Source: an uncultured Lewinella sp. (GTDB taxonomy: Bacteria > Bacteroidota > Bacteroidia > Chitinophagales > Saprospiraceae). Taken from it: DNA of 64,000 bases. Positions 37,358 through 46,450 of this stretch are shown piece by piece; position 1 is the first letter of the stretch, and the number at the start of each line of letters is the position of its first letter. A program made the position numbers and the translations under genes. The notes beneath the pieces were generated by a model. The model did not search any database. It saw nothing but the letters and a program-made list of their open reading frames with translations, and had not been told where the DNA came from. The stretch is taken from NCBI GenBank assembly GCA_913057725.1, contig CAJXOS010000014.1, forward strand, positions 1 through 64,000, given 5' to 3'.

Positions 37358-37934
37358 CTAGAAGGATGCCGAAAGTCCAAGTGTAGCTAGGGTTAGACCA
37401 AATCCAATTTCTCCAAAGAGATAGACAGACTTATAGACGTGATAGTTGGTTCCTAAGAATGCAGAAAACAAGATCCCATCACGTTCTTTGGTTTGCGGAA
37501 AGAAACTAAGTTCCTCATCCGGTTTTGGCCCTTCAGTCTCTAAGTAAGAAAGTATAGCCAAAGGCGGTGCCACCATAAATTTCCCATTTTTCATATGCAG
37601 CAGTATGAATGGCAGCACGCAGCGCATACATTTGAAAGCTGTTGCGGACAAGCCGACTTTCACCGGTGTGATGTGTTTGGTAAGCTTGACTGACAGAAGT
37701 ACCAGCCATTAATCCAAGACTAAATCGCTGTGTGGGACGAAACCGAAGTTCCATCGAAATGGGTTGTACTTCTGTCTTAGCGTGGTCTTTCAAAAAGGTG
37801 GGCAATAGGCCAACTCCAATGCGACCTTCCCATTGCAGTTGCTTCTTTCGTTGTTGAGCATGGGCAGTGGTACTAGATAGTAAAATCAGGACGCTGATAA
37901 GTACAGCGCCAAAGAGCGTTTTTTGAAAATGCAT
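37358..37934 (-). pseudogene. outer-membrane beta-barrel protein, frameshifted
   Basis: Two overlapping minus-strand frames together encode one protein. The first (from ATG 37934) has a signal peptide and barrel strands (EGRIGVGLLPTFL, ELRFRPTQRFSLGLMAGTSV) and runs to EIYGGTAFGYTF, then hits a stop at 37533. The +1 frame continues with YLETEGPKPDEELSFFPQT and ends in a typical barrel C terminus (VYLFGEIGFGLTLATLGLSASF minus two residues shown). The shift lies around 37545-37560 near TTTCTTAC, consistent with one inserted base. Joined length would be ~190 aa. It could be a genuine pseudogene or an assembly indel. Confidence 0.7.
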
Positions 37935-38052
37935 GTTTTCGGGATTATGAGACAACTTCAATTCAGGAACTTACAAGACCTGTTCTTTTGAAGTTGGAGC
38001 GCGATAAAATCTTTTAAATGGGTAATAGGGTCCTTCTACACAAGTCCGTCAA

Positions 38053-38622
38053 CTAGTCACAATTCACTTGGGCGGAACCGTTTAAGTCGCCACGCTTGAC
38101 GCCAATTACATCTACAGTAAGATCTTCGGTAAGTGATGCAATTGAAATCTGGTTATCCGGCGCACTAGCTTGAGGCTCATCGAAAGCCCATGTCGGGACC
38201 GGAAACTCGGTGTCAATATTGAGGATAAGTCTCCGCATAAAGATCATGTCCAAGGTAGTTAAAGTACCTGAACCATTGACATCTCCAATCCATACATCGT
38301 AGTCCTGTAGTGGATCAATGCCTAGAATTCGGCGCGCGATTAGTACCATATCAAAAGTGGAGGTACCATTCAATGGGTTGCCATCTTTAGAGAAATGCAA
38401 AGTATAATCTGTTCCAGCTGGCAGATCGGATAATGTGAAGGTGCCATCTGCTTCGCTTAGGTCTTGGGCAAGGATATCACCATTGGCATTATGTAACTCC
38501 ACTAAGGCATTGCAGATCGGCAAACCATTAGGGAAGGTGATATCTCCGTTGATTTCAAGTTGAGCATTAAGGGCTATCGGGCAAAACGCCAATAGCAATA
38601 GTAGGTTATATAGCTTAGTCAT
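38053..38622 (-). CDS. small secreted protein: CarboxypepD_reg-like domain plus dockerin-like module
   Basis: 189 aa from the ATG at 38622 (signal peptide MTKLYNLLLLLAFCPIALNA). A regulatory-like beta-sandwich (about 20-90: GLPICNALVELHNANGD, ADGTFTLSDLPAGTDYTL) is followed by a dockerin-like stretch. A helix FDMVLIARRILGIDPL comes first, then the calcium loop DVNGSGTLTTLD and helix MIFMRRLILNI. The C terminus ends IGVKRGDLNGSAQVNCD. No T9SS sorting domain. The same module occurs in the next gene and in the giant protein at 59483. Ligand unknown. Confidence 0.8.
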   Translation of the reverse strand: MTKLYNLLLLLAFCPIALNAQLEINGDITFPNGLPICNALVELHNANGDILAQDLSEADGTFTLSDLPAGTDYTLHFSKDGNPLNGTSTFDMVLIARRILGIDPLQDYDVWIGDVNGSGTLTTLDMIFMRRLILNIDTEFPVPTWAFDEPQASAPDNQISIASLTEDLTVDVIGVKRGDLNGSAQVNCD

Positions 38623-38650
38623 GATTAGTTTTTTGAAAGTTGTTAGGAGG

Positions 38651-39220
38651 TTATTGACAAGGGTCTGCAGAGTCGTTGACATCTCCTTTTTTGACGGAGA
38701 TTAGGTCAAAGTCGGTGGTGTCGTCACTGAAGACAAAATCAAAACTGGTACGGGCCTGGCTATCTGCTGGCCGAAAGAACAACCAGTTTTCACCAGGGTA
38801 ATTTTCCTCAATCGCGAGAATGACTGACTGTAGCCAGGCAATATCGGCAACAGAGACATGGCCAGACTCATTGTTATCCGCTGCAGCCAGCTGGAATGGA
38901 TTATCAAATTCATAGGTGCCGAGGAGGTATTTGGAAATGAGTACCATGTCGTAAGCAGAATGACCATTGTATACTGAGCCATTCTTAGAAGTTCGTAAGG
39001 CGTAAGTAATTCCGGGCTCCAAATTGTTAAAAGAGTACGTGCCAGTACAGTCTGTAATGAGACTTCCAACAATGTCTCCATTTGGATCAACTACTTCCAG
39101 CTCAACCCCGCCTACTCCACTTTCGCTTACGGTTTCAATAGTTCCGCTGAGTGAATAGGTCTGGGCAGATAAGATCCCGCAGGAAGCGATTAGAATAATA
39201 TTTAGCAAGTATTTGTACAT
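38651..39220 (-). CDS. small secreted protein: CarboxypepD_reg-like domain plus dockerin-like module (paralog)
   Basis: A 189-aa paralog of the downstream gene, 28 bp away on the same strand. Signal peptide about 1-19 (ILSAQ), beta-sandwich about 20-90 (ESGVGGVELEVVDPNGD, TYSFNNLEPGITYALR), then YDMVLISKYLLG, loop DNNESGHVSVAD, helix IAWLQSVILAI and the closing FDLISVKKGDVNDSADPCQ. The calcium loop is less canonical (DNNESG). It lies 70 bp downstream of the large cohesin-like gene, so the three genes may be co-transcribed. Confidence 0.8.
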   Translation of the reverse strand: MYKYLLNIILIASCGILSAQTYSLSGTIETVSESGVGGVELEVVDPNGDIVGSLITDCTGTYSFNNLEPGITYALRTSKNGSVYNGHSAYDMVLISKYLLGTYEFDNPFQLAAADNNESGHVSVADIAWLQSVILAIEENYPGENWLFFRPADSQARTSFDFVFSDDTTDFDLISVKKGDVNDSADPCQ

Positions 39221-39290
39221 AGTCTTTTCTTGAATGGGATTAATGAATGGTCAGAGAGAGCGCTTATCCGGTTTAATTACTTGTTTGGGA

Positions 39291-42200
39291 TTATTGTTTG
39301 ACTACTTTCTCATACAGCATACCTTGATCGGTGCTGATGCGTAGGTAGTAGATGCCTGCCGGATAATTGGTTAAGTCTATTATCGGGTCGGGGTTTTCAT
39401 CAAGTAGAAGTGTCCTTCCTCGAGCATTGAGCAATTCCAGCTGCTGCAATTCTAGGTCTTGAGCACGAATTTGTACAAGGCCTACCGTTGGATTCGGTGC
39501 GATCTGAATGGCACTATTATCAAGTAATTCATCCGTATTTGTTACTCCTTCAACCAGAACTGTGGTTTCACGAGGAGAGGTTGGGATTTCTACTTCGCCA
39601 GGATTGATCAAGGCTACATCTTCGATCTTGAAGTAAGTCTCCACATCGATGAGATTCCGTAGAATTACATCCTCCATGATGATGATTAATTCAGCAATTT
39701 GTCCTTCTCCTGAAACTCCTTGTCCATCGATTCGAACCATACCTACTTCTACCCGTCCATCAGCTGGGTAGTCATGGTACATCAATAAATGCTCGTCGGG
39801 TTCTCCGAGCAGCCAGCCATTGGCTTCCAGGTGAATTGAGCCCAATTCGACCGTCTCAGGATCATAACGGAGTGTAAATGCAAGGCCATACGCTTGCTCC
39901 ACAGGCTCTCCTGCTCCAAGCATTATGGGTAGGCGAACCTGAACGCCAGCTTGTAAGGTGTCTGCTTGTACATATATAGGCGCCCCAGTTAAGAAAGACG
40001 CAGGGTCTTCTGGTTCGCCAAACTGGTCGGCAGTTTGTCCCCAGTTGAAAGATAAAGCCGTTGTATCCGAGGCATTGATTGTACCATCACCATTGGTGTC
40101 TGCGTGTCGGAAATTAACGTCGTTCCCAGGAGTGCTTCCAGCCCATAGCGGAGCAAATTGTGGTACCCAGGCGGTGCTCGGATTAATTCTTGCATCGCCG
40201 TTCGCAGTGTATCCCAAGCCAAGAGGGAATACATCAAGATTATTAGCTACCCCATCGTTATTCGTGTCACCAGGCCATACTAGATTATCCTCTGTGATCA
40301 TTACCGTTCCATTCATAGGAATAAACGGAACCACCTCTGTACCTTGAATAAACTCGATGGCAGTTGGCGTGGAACTGAACGAGATTCCTGCCGGCCCGGT
40401 AATACTCTGTGCGGTGTAGCAAAGCTCAAACAGTGTTGTGCCAGGCGCAAGACTCATTGGGTCTAACTGGCTGGCCACCCAAGAAATTCTCAGATTGCCG
40501 GCGTCCGGATCGATATTGAAATCGGAAGTTGACACCTCCAGTACGTTATCCGGGAAATTCAGATCATCAAAGTGGATTCTGCTCTGATCCCAATTCATGC
40601 TGAACTGCATACCGACAATATCCGAGAACTGTACAGCCCGAACAGGCACACAGATGGTCTCACCAGGGGCTACTGCACCGCTAACAATTTCCAAAACCAC
40701 TGCACCTTCGCCTTGCTCTCCAATAATCACCTGGCCCGCTTGTGTCTCTATGCTCACAAATTCCAGGTCACCATCAACGGCCTCTAGTGGAAGTGGGTCG
40801 TTTACAAAATCCACTGTGTAAGTGCCCGGTGCTCCTGTAGCGACAAAGCACAGGTCAAAAAGCGTGCTATTATCTGCTACGGTCACGCCCTCAGCATTAG
40901 GATCTATCCAGAAGAATCGTAGTAAGCCCTCTAATTGTGCCTCAGCTAATTCACCGAAGCTATTGTCGGTGAGGTTTTGCAGATTGAAATTATCAAATCC
41001 AGTTAATTGTAGCGCATCCTGATCCCAACTTATCGTACCCTGCATTCCGCGGATATCAGTAAAAGACTGTGTGGTTACTGATACACAAAATTGTTCTCCG
41101 GGAGCAACCGCTGCGGATGCAAGATGGAGTTCAAGGTTTTCACCTCCATTTCCACCGCCACCATTCAGCTGAATCAGGGCGTGCTGGGTGTTAACCTGAA
41201 GCGTGCTCAAATCAACATTGGTAACTTCTAGTGGTGTAGGAAAGTCACTAAAATCTAGGATTGTAAAGGTTTCTGTAGAAGTTGCACCACTAAGACATAT
41301 TTCGAATAAAGAGCTACCATTTGGCAAACTCACACCAGTAAGCACATCTGAGGCTAGCCAAGAAACACTCACTAAGCCATCATCCGTAAGATTGGTATTG
41401 AAGTTAGCGCCTACAAGGTCAGGAAGCGATAATTCACCTAATTCATCAAAAGAGACTTTCGTTGCGTCCCAAGCCAGCGTAAACTGTAGGCCCGTAATTT
41501 GATTGAAATTGCTGGCCTGAACTTCAAAGCACTGTGTCTCACCGTTACCTATTGACGTCGTTGCTGGTGATAGATAGAGTTCGACTTCATTGTTGGCACA
41601 TAGGGGTTCTATATCACTAACTACTACAGTACAGCCTTCGGCACTAGTGATCGTCACATCATAAGTGCCACCGGCAGGAACTGTAATCGTATGAAAACTT
41701 TGTGCGGAGGCAGACTCACCATTGCTCCAATCGAATTGATATGGTCCAGACATATTCCAAACCAACACGGTGATATCCGTCATTAATTGGCCATCGAGAT
41801 CGAAACACTCATAAGTCCAGGAAGCGGCCAACTCTTCTCCTGTAATGTCATAGCTAGCGGTGGTGCTACAGTTTGTTGTATTATCAGTGACGGTAACATC
41901 ATAGGAACCAACACCTAAGTTGTCAATTGAGGCAGAACTAGCACCATTGCTCCATGAAATGGTATAGTCACCAGGGTTTAGTTGAAGGGTAATACTTCCG
42001 TTGTTCGACTCGCAAGTGGTATTTACTACATCCGCGTTCAGGAGTAGCTCATCCGCACTTAAAAAGGTAGAGAAGACTGTGCTACAACCTGTGGCATCAC
42101 CAACGGTCACGCTGTAAAAACCTTCCGCGAGATTCTCTGCCGTTTCTGTGGTAGCGCCATTTGACCAAGAATAAGTAAGTGGAGAAGCTTCTGGTGGTCC

Positions 42201-43241
42201 TTCTACATTGATCGTCAAACTACCATCAGCATTTGCTTCACAACTAGGATTGTTGCTATTGAAGAAACCAATCAGCGTAGAGTTACTTTGGACGGTTGCA
42301 GAAGCCGTAACGCTGCAGTTAGAATCCAGATCAGTGATGGTAACATCATATGTGCCAGCAGGCACGTTTTCGATGTTTGCTGTGGTAGCGCCGTTGCTCC
42401 ATTGATAGCCGTAGTTGCCTGAACCACCACTGACAGTAGTAGAAACAGATCCGTCAGCAGGTTCGCCGCAGAGATCAGCATCTACACTCAAGTCAACATC
42501 TAGTTCAGTCTCCGAGCCTAGATAGAATGTACCTGTCACAGAATTTCCGAGTGCATCGGCAAGCGTCATATCATAAACACTAGCATTCAATCCTGTAATC
42601 GCTACTCCCTCCCCCATAAAGCCTCCAGGAGAACTCCAGGCAACAGATAGACTTTCCGTTCCAGTTGGAGAAATGTCAATTCGGCCAAGGTCAGGATCGT
42701 CACAAGCTTGGGGTAAAATGCACGCGCTATTCATGCTAGGGTAAGCATCGGCAGCCCCTACCCTTCCATTGATTAGGTAAAAATTCTGGAGTGGAGATTG
42801 AGCATCATCGATAAACTCTATTGTACCACTTAAGGGTACCAGCTCAATCGTGGTTTCCTCTGTACTCAATACTTCAAAGCGAATACTGTAGAGTGCTTCA
42901 CCATCGGCTAAGGTGTTTCCTTGCAGGAGCGGATTAACATAGGTGAAATTGAGAATTCCCTGGTCGAGCAATTCCGAAGTCAATCCGAAGTTAGCAGCGT
43001 TAATAGAAAGATCTTGGTTGTAGGTGACCTCTATAAAATCTAAGACCTGTGGATTCCATTGATGGCTATACTGCATTCCAACAATAGCGTTGTATTGTCG
43101 AGTCGTAACATCAATAGTAATTTCTTCTCCGGCTTCTGCCGTTGTAGAACTCAGAACCAGTCCGAGGCTACAATCGGTACTCTGAGCCGAAATTGTCCAG
43201 AGAAAGCAACAGAGCAGTAGTGATAAAAGCGGTTTTAGCAT
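39291..43241 (-). CDS. large T9SS cargo with cohesin-like domains, SprB-like repeats and dockerin-like loops
   Basis: A 1316-aa secreted protein. Order: signal peptide 1-19; cohesin-like domain 23-165 (IVGMQYSHQWNPQVLDFIEV); SprB-like repeats about 250-550 (YQWSNGATT, YSWSNGATT, ISWSNGASS, FDWSNGESA); three more cohesin-like domains at about 553-692, 702-840 and 848-982, each with the I-x-G-M/L-Q-F-x-x-x-W-D core; two dockerin-like calcium loops, DTNNDGVANNLD at 992-1003 and DTNGDGTINASD at 1048-1059; a fifth beta-sandwich 1085-1228; and a T9SS type A sorting domain 1240-1316 (IAPNPTVGLVQI). Cohesins bind dockerins, so it could act as a surface scaffold for the neighbouring dockerin-like proteins; that is inference. 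Confidence 0.87.
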   Translation of the reverse strand: MLKPLLSLLLCCFLWTISAQSTDCSLGLVLSSTTAEAGEEITIDVTTRQYNAIVGMQYSHQWNPQVLDFIEVTYNQDLSINAANFGLTSELLDQGILNFTYVNPLLQGNTLADGEALYSIRFEVLSTEETTIELVPLSGTIEFIDDAQSPLQNFYLINGRVGAADAYPSMNSACILPQACDDPDLGRIDISPTGTESLSVAWSSPGGFMGEGVAITGLNASVYDMTLADALGNSVTGTFYLGSETELDVDLSVDADLCGEPADGSVSTTVSGGSGNYGYQWSNGATTANIENVPAGTYDVTITDLDSNCSVTASATVQSNSTLIGFFNSNNPSCEANADGSLTINVEGPPEASPLTYSWSNGATTETAENLAEGFYSVTVGDATGCSTVFSTFLSADELLLNADVVNTTCESNNGSITLQLNPGDYTISWSNGASSASIDNLGVGSYDVTVTDNTTNCSTTASYDITGEELAASWTYECFDLDGQLMTDITVLVWNMSGPYQFDWSNGESASAQSFHTITVPAGGTYDVTITSAEGCTVVVSDIEPLCANNEVELYLSPATTSIGNGETQCFEVQASNFNQITGLQFTLAWDATKVSFDELGELSLPDLVGANFNTNLTDDGLVSVSWLASDVLTGVSLPNGSSLFEICLSGATSTETFTILDFSDFPTPLEVTNVDLSTLQVNTQHALIQLNGGGGNGGENLELHLASAAVAPGEQFCVSVTTQSFTDIRGMQGTISWDQDALQLTGFDNFNLQNLTDNSFGELAEAQLEGLLRFFWIDPNAEGVTVADNSTLFDLCFVATGAPGTYTVDFVNDPLPLEAVDGDLEFVSIETQAGQVIIGEQGEGAVVLEIVSGAVAPGETICVPVRAVQFSDIVGMQFSMNWDQSRIHFDDLNFPDNVLEVSTSDFNIDPDAGNLRISWVASQLDPMSLAPGTTLFELCYTAQSITGPAGISFSSTPTAIEFIQGTEVVPFIPMNGTVMITEDNLVWPGDTNNDGVANNLDVFPLGLGYTANGDARINPSTAWVPQFAPLWAGSTPGNDVNFRHADTNGDGTINASDTTALSFNWGQTADQFGEPEDPASFLTGAPIYVQADTLQAGVQVRLPIMLGAGEPVEQAYGLAFTLRYDPETVELGSIHLEANGWLLGEPDEHLLMYHDYPADGRVEVGMVRIDGQGVSGEGQIAELIIIMEDVILRNLIDVETYFKIEDVALINPGEVEIPTSPRETTVLVEGVTNTDELLDNSAIQIAPNPTVGLVQIRAQDLELQQLELLNARGRTLLLDENPDPIIDLTNYPAGIYYLRISTDQGMLYEKVVKQ

Positions 43242-43448
43242 CTTGTATTTTTTATGGGATTATAGAAACAGCGATCAGCATTTTGCGTGAACAATAGCAA
43301 ATGTAGCTGTACATCTAAAATAAAAACACTACATTATGCATCAATTGTAGACAATACAATTCCGAATAAAATAAATTAACTGCTGTATATCAATTTTTTA
43401 TATTAAAAGAATATAGAAATAAAATTACTCTCTTCGTCTACTAAAAGT

Positions 43449-44894
43449 ATGCAGAACACATTACTTTTTTCTCTTCTACAAAAGCTTAGTGCTAGCGAAC
43501 GGCAAAACTGGTTGAAGTTCATGCAGTCTGAGTATCACTGCAGCAACCTGATCATCCGCCAATTGGCAACAACCATTTTCAACCATACTGCAAATTGGAA
43601 GCAACCGACTTTCGCCAAGGAAACCTGCTGGAAACTCTTGTTTCCGAATAAACCTTACCAAGAGAAAAGCCTTAATAATTACATTTCTGATCTGCTACAA
43701 TACACCTATCAGTTTCTAAGCTATGAGCAACTAAAGCAGAAACCAGACTTGCAGTCTGAGCTCCAAATAATATATCTACTAGACCTCAATCTGAAAAAAC
43801 AAGCAGAACGCCTCCTTAAGAAATGGAAGCGCACTAGTAGCATTAATAAAGGAGCGGAGGCCATCCGTATTCGGCAGAGACAGGCGCATTTTGAGGATAC
43901 CTTAGGGCTAATGGCTAGCCGCAGGCAATACACAGGGGCATTGCAGGAACAAAGCAGACAGCTCGATCAGTATTATGCACTCCAACAACTGATCAACTAC
44001 TGCGGCATGCTAAGTCGCCAGAGCATTATTCAAGGAGAATATGAACTCCCCTACCTCGAAGAAATTCTTAGGCGCTATCAAGCTGATGAACAATTACTCC
44101 AGAAAGAACCGGCAATTGGCATATATGTAGCATTGGTCCAATTGCTTCGACAAGACAGCAACGAAGACAAATTCAGAGAGTTAGAACACCAACTACGTCA
44201 GTACCCGGATGCCTTACCCGACGATGAGCGGAAGATGGCGTACAACTTCCTCTTGAACTACTGTATTCGACAAATCAACCGTGGGCATACTCACTTCTAC
44301 CAGTCAGTATTTACCATCTACCAGGATTTATTGCGGGAAGGCTTACTGCTTCAGGATGGGCGACTCACACAATGGACTTATACCAATGTTATCACCACTG
44401 CCAGTCGGCTAAAGGCATGGGAGTGGACGGAGGGTTTTATCCATCAGTACCGTGAAAAGCTTCCACAAAAGGATCAACACAATGCTTTTCATTACAATTT
44501 AAGCGCACTGCGGTACGAAAAGGGAGATTATACCGAGGCTCTGCAAGGCCTTAATGAGGTGGAATTTACGGATGCCTTTTACCAAATGGCAGCCAAGACG
44601 ATTCAACTGAAAATATACTACCTCCTACAAGAAGCTGAGGCCTTCCGTGCCTTACTCTTTGCCAGTCGGCAATTTATTCTAAGAAATAAGCAATTGAGCA
44701 CCGCGAAGAAGCAGACTTATCAAAACTTCTTAAAGATGCTTGGCCGGCTATTTGATTTGCGATATGAACGGTCCTACTGGAACGAAGAACGATGGCAAAA
44801 GAAACATAGCCAACTCTTAGAGCGACTGGATAATCCAAAGTATAGTGCCAGTAATAAAGACTGGATCCGTTTAGAACTGCAACAGTTGTCCTAA
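43449..44894 (+). CDS. alpha-helical repeat protein, unknown
   Basis: A 481-aa, all-helical, cytoplasmic protein (no signal or membrane segment). The N-terminal 110 residues (LLQKLSASERQNWLKFMQSE, then LNNYISDLLQYTYQFLSYEQL) look like a compact helical domain, followed by TPR-like helices (about 180-470) rich in Tyr, Gln and Leu. I recall similar proteins occurring as multicopy families in Saprospiraceae, but no function is known to me. It precedes the EAD11-type membrane gene by 59 bp on the same strand, so the two may form a pair. Confidence 0.7.
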   Translation: MQNTLLFSLLQKLSASERQNWLKFMQSEYHCSNLIIRQLATTIFNHTANWKQPTFAKETCWKLLFPNKPYQEKSLNNYISDLLQYTYQFLSYEQLKQKPDLQSELQIIYLLDLNLKKQAERLLKKWKRTSSINKGAEAIRIRQRQAHFEDTLGLMASRRQYTGALQEQSRQLDQYYALQQLINYCGMLSRQSIIQGEYELPYLEEILRRYQADEQLLQKEPAIGIYVALVQLLRQDSNEDKFRELEHQLRQYPDALPDDERKMAYNFLLNYCIRQINRGHTHFYQSVFTIYQDLLREGLLLQDGRLTQWTYTNVITTASRLKAWEWTEGFIHQYREKLPQKDQHNAFHYNLSALRYEKGDYTEALQGLNEVEFTDAFYQMAAKTIQLKIYYLLQEAEAFRALLFASRQFILRNKQLSTAKKQTYQNFLKMLGRLFDLRYERSYWNEERWQKKHSQLLERLDNPKYSASNKDWIRLELQQLS

Positions 44895-44953
44895 CGACGC
44901 ATCTAGTTAAGGTTTCGTATCTTGGGTTAGCATCGACCAATCCATATTCACAA

Positions 44954-45730
44954 ATGCTACTCACGAAATCCTATCTCGCAGAGTGCGAAGAGCTTATTGC
45001 CCAAAGTAAGACGGCTGAGGTACTTAATCGCCTTATTGCCGTGAAAGACGCGACTGGCTATAAGAATGAAATACTTAGCCTTAGCTCTCGCTGGAAGCGC
45101 CTTGACCGGGATACCATGACCGGCACCAAATCAGATGAAGAACGGAGCCTGGCTTACAGTCGGATTAGCAAGAATTTGCTAACACTTCTTGCCGCAATGA
45201 GTCGAGAACTTGATGGAGAAAAAGTCGAGAAAAATCTATTTGGTACAAGCGCGCAACCACCGCATACCTACCGCCCTATGTGGCAAACATATGTCCCCAT
45301 ACTCTTGACGGCGATAGGTGTTTGGTGTATCAGTTATTTCGCCTACCAACCAGCCCCTATTGATTGCCATCAGGCTTATAATCTTGCTGGCAATTGGGAC
45401 ATATACACTCGAGATTCTACTGGTGCTGAGATCAAAATTGGCGATGGGAAAATAGCCCAAGACAGTTGTTCGAATGGCTTTCAGTTCAGTGGAGAGGTTA
45501 GCTCTCTAAAGTCACCCAATAACCCCATCGATTTCAGCTCTCGTATCGCAGGCCTGAATGACGGCGAAATCCTCTTTGTCTATGAAAATTTCGATGGGGA
45601 AATGGGCGTCTGCCGTGGCGTAGTGCCCGGGGCAGAAGATAAATCTATCATGTTCAGTTGCGTAGATCTAATCGGACGGGATAGAAATGATAGTCCAGAA
45701 CTAAGACTTTGGTTAAAGCCCGGAAAATAA
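44954..45730 (+). CDS. EAD11-like membrane protein
   Basis: 258 aa. Residues ~5-85 resemble effector-associated domain 11: CEELIAQSKTAEVLNRL, then ILSLSSRWKRLDRDTMTG, then YSRISKNLLTLLAAM. A single membrane helix (about 112-133) leads to an extracytoplasmic domain of ~120 residues with four cysteines and two GNWD/GDGKI-like strands, resembling a small beta-barrel of unknown type. EADs are adaptor domains in bacterial conflict and signalling systems that recruit an effector with a matching EAD. No matching effector is in the window; the upstream helical protein is the nearest candidate partner. Confidence 0.65.
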   Translation: MLLTKSYLAECEELIAQSKTAEVLNRLIAVKDATGYKNEILSLSSRWKRLDRDTMTGTKSDEERSLAYSRISKNLLTLLAAMSRELDGEKVEKNLFGTSAQPPHTYRPMWQTYVPILLTAIGVWCISYFAYQPAPIDCHQAYNLAGNWDIYTRDSTGAEIKIGDGKIAQDSCSNGFQFSGEVSSLKSPNNPIDFSSRIAGLNDGEILFVYENFDGEMGVCRGVVPGAEDKSIMFSCVDLIGRDRNDSPELRLWLKPGK

Positions 45731-45743
45731 GTGGCATTTGCCC

Positions 45744-46367
45744 CTACTTTACATCACATCGAAGCAGCTCCTTTGAACCACTAGCTGTAACAATGAATGC
45801 TCGTAGCTGATCGCCAATAGTGACCGGACCTACCCCCGCTGGTGTGCCGGTATAGATGAGGTCTCCCATTTGCAATTTAAAGTATTGGGAAACAAAGCAG
45901 ATGATATCCTGAAAAGAGAAGAGCATATCCTTGGAGAAACCGTGCTGCACCCGCTCACCGTTCTTCTCCAGGTAAAACTCCAGATTAGAGAAGCCTGGCA
46001 GCTCTGCTGGCTTCATAAAGTTGCCTAAAACCGCAGAACCATCAAAACCCTTAGCCAATTCCCAAGGGTGGCCTTTCGCCTTAAGTTCAGACTGCAAATC
46101 ACGAGCAGTGAAATCGATTCCAAGGCCAATTTCCTGAATATAGTCTAGTGCAAATTCCGGTTGGACATGTCGACCATTTTTGCCAATCTTCAGTACCAGT
46201 TCTGTTTCGAAATGAAGATCCTTGGTGAATTCTGGATAGTAAAATGGTTTGCCATTGACTAACAAGGCACTAGCTGGCTTCATAAATACAACCGGACGAG
46301 ATGGAACTGGATTATTGAGCTCCTTAGCATGTGCAGCATAGTTGCGGCCAATACAGATAATCTTCAT
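45744..46367 (-). CDS. fumarylacetoacetate hydrolase family protein (FAHD1-like)
   Basis: A 207-aa single-domain FAH-fold enzyme. It begins KIICIGRNYAAHAKEL, has the metal site residues in HFETELVLKIG (Glu) and DFTARDLQ (Asp), and TGTPAGVGPV near the C terminus. Single-domain relatives are acylpyruvate hydrolases or oxaloacetate decarboxylases. Length matches FAHD1/YcgM. It stands alone, convergent with the EAD11 gene (13 bp apart). Confidence 0.88.
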   Translation of the reverse strand: MKIICIGRNYAAHAKELNNPVPSRPVVFMKPASALLVNGKPFYYPEFTKDLHFETELVLKIGKNGRHVQPEFALDYIQEIGLGIDFTARDLQSELKAKGHPWELAKGFDGSAVLGNFMKPAELPGFSNLEFYLEKNGERVQHGFSKDMLFSFQDIICFVSQYFKLQMGDLIYTGTPAGVGPVTIGDQLRAFIVTASGSKELLRCDVK

Positions 46368-46450
46368 AACAAGTCTGAATTTGCGGCTCGCAAGATATCG
46401 CTTTCCAATTCAATTCACCCAGCCTTTTATGAATCTTTAGCGCCACGAAA

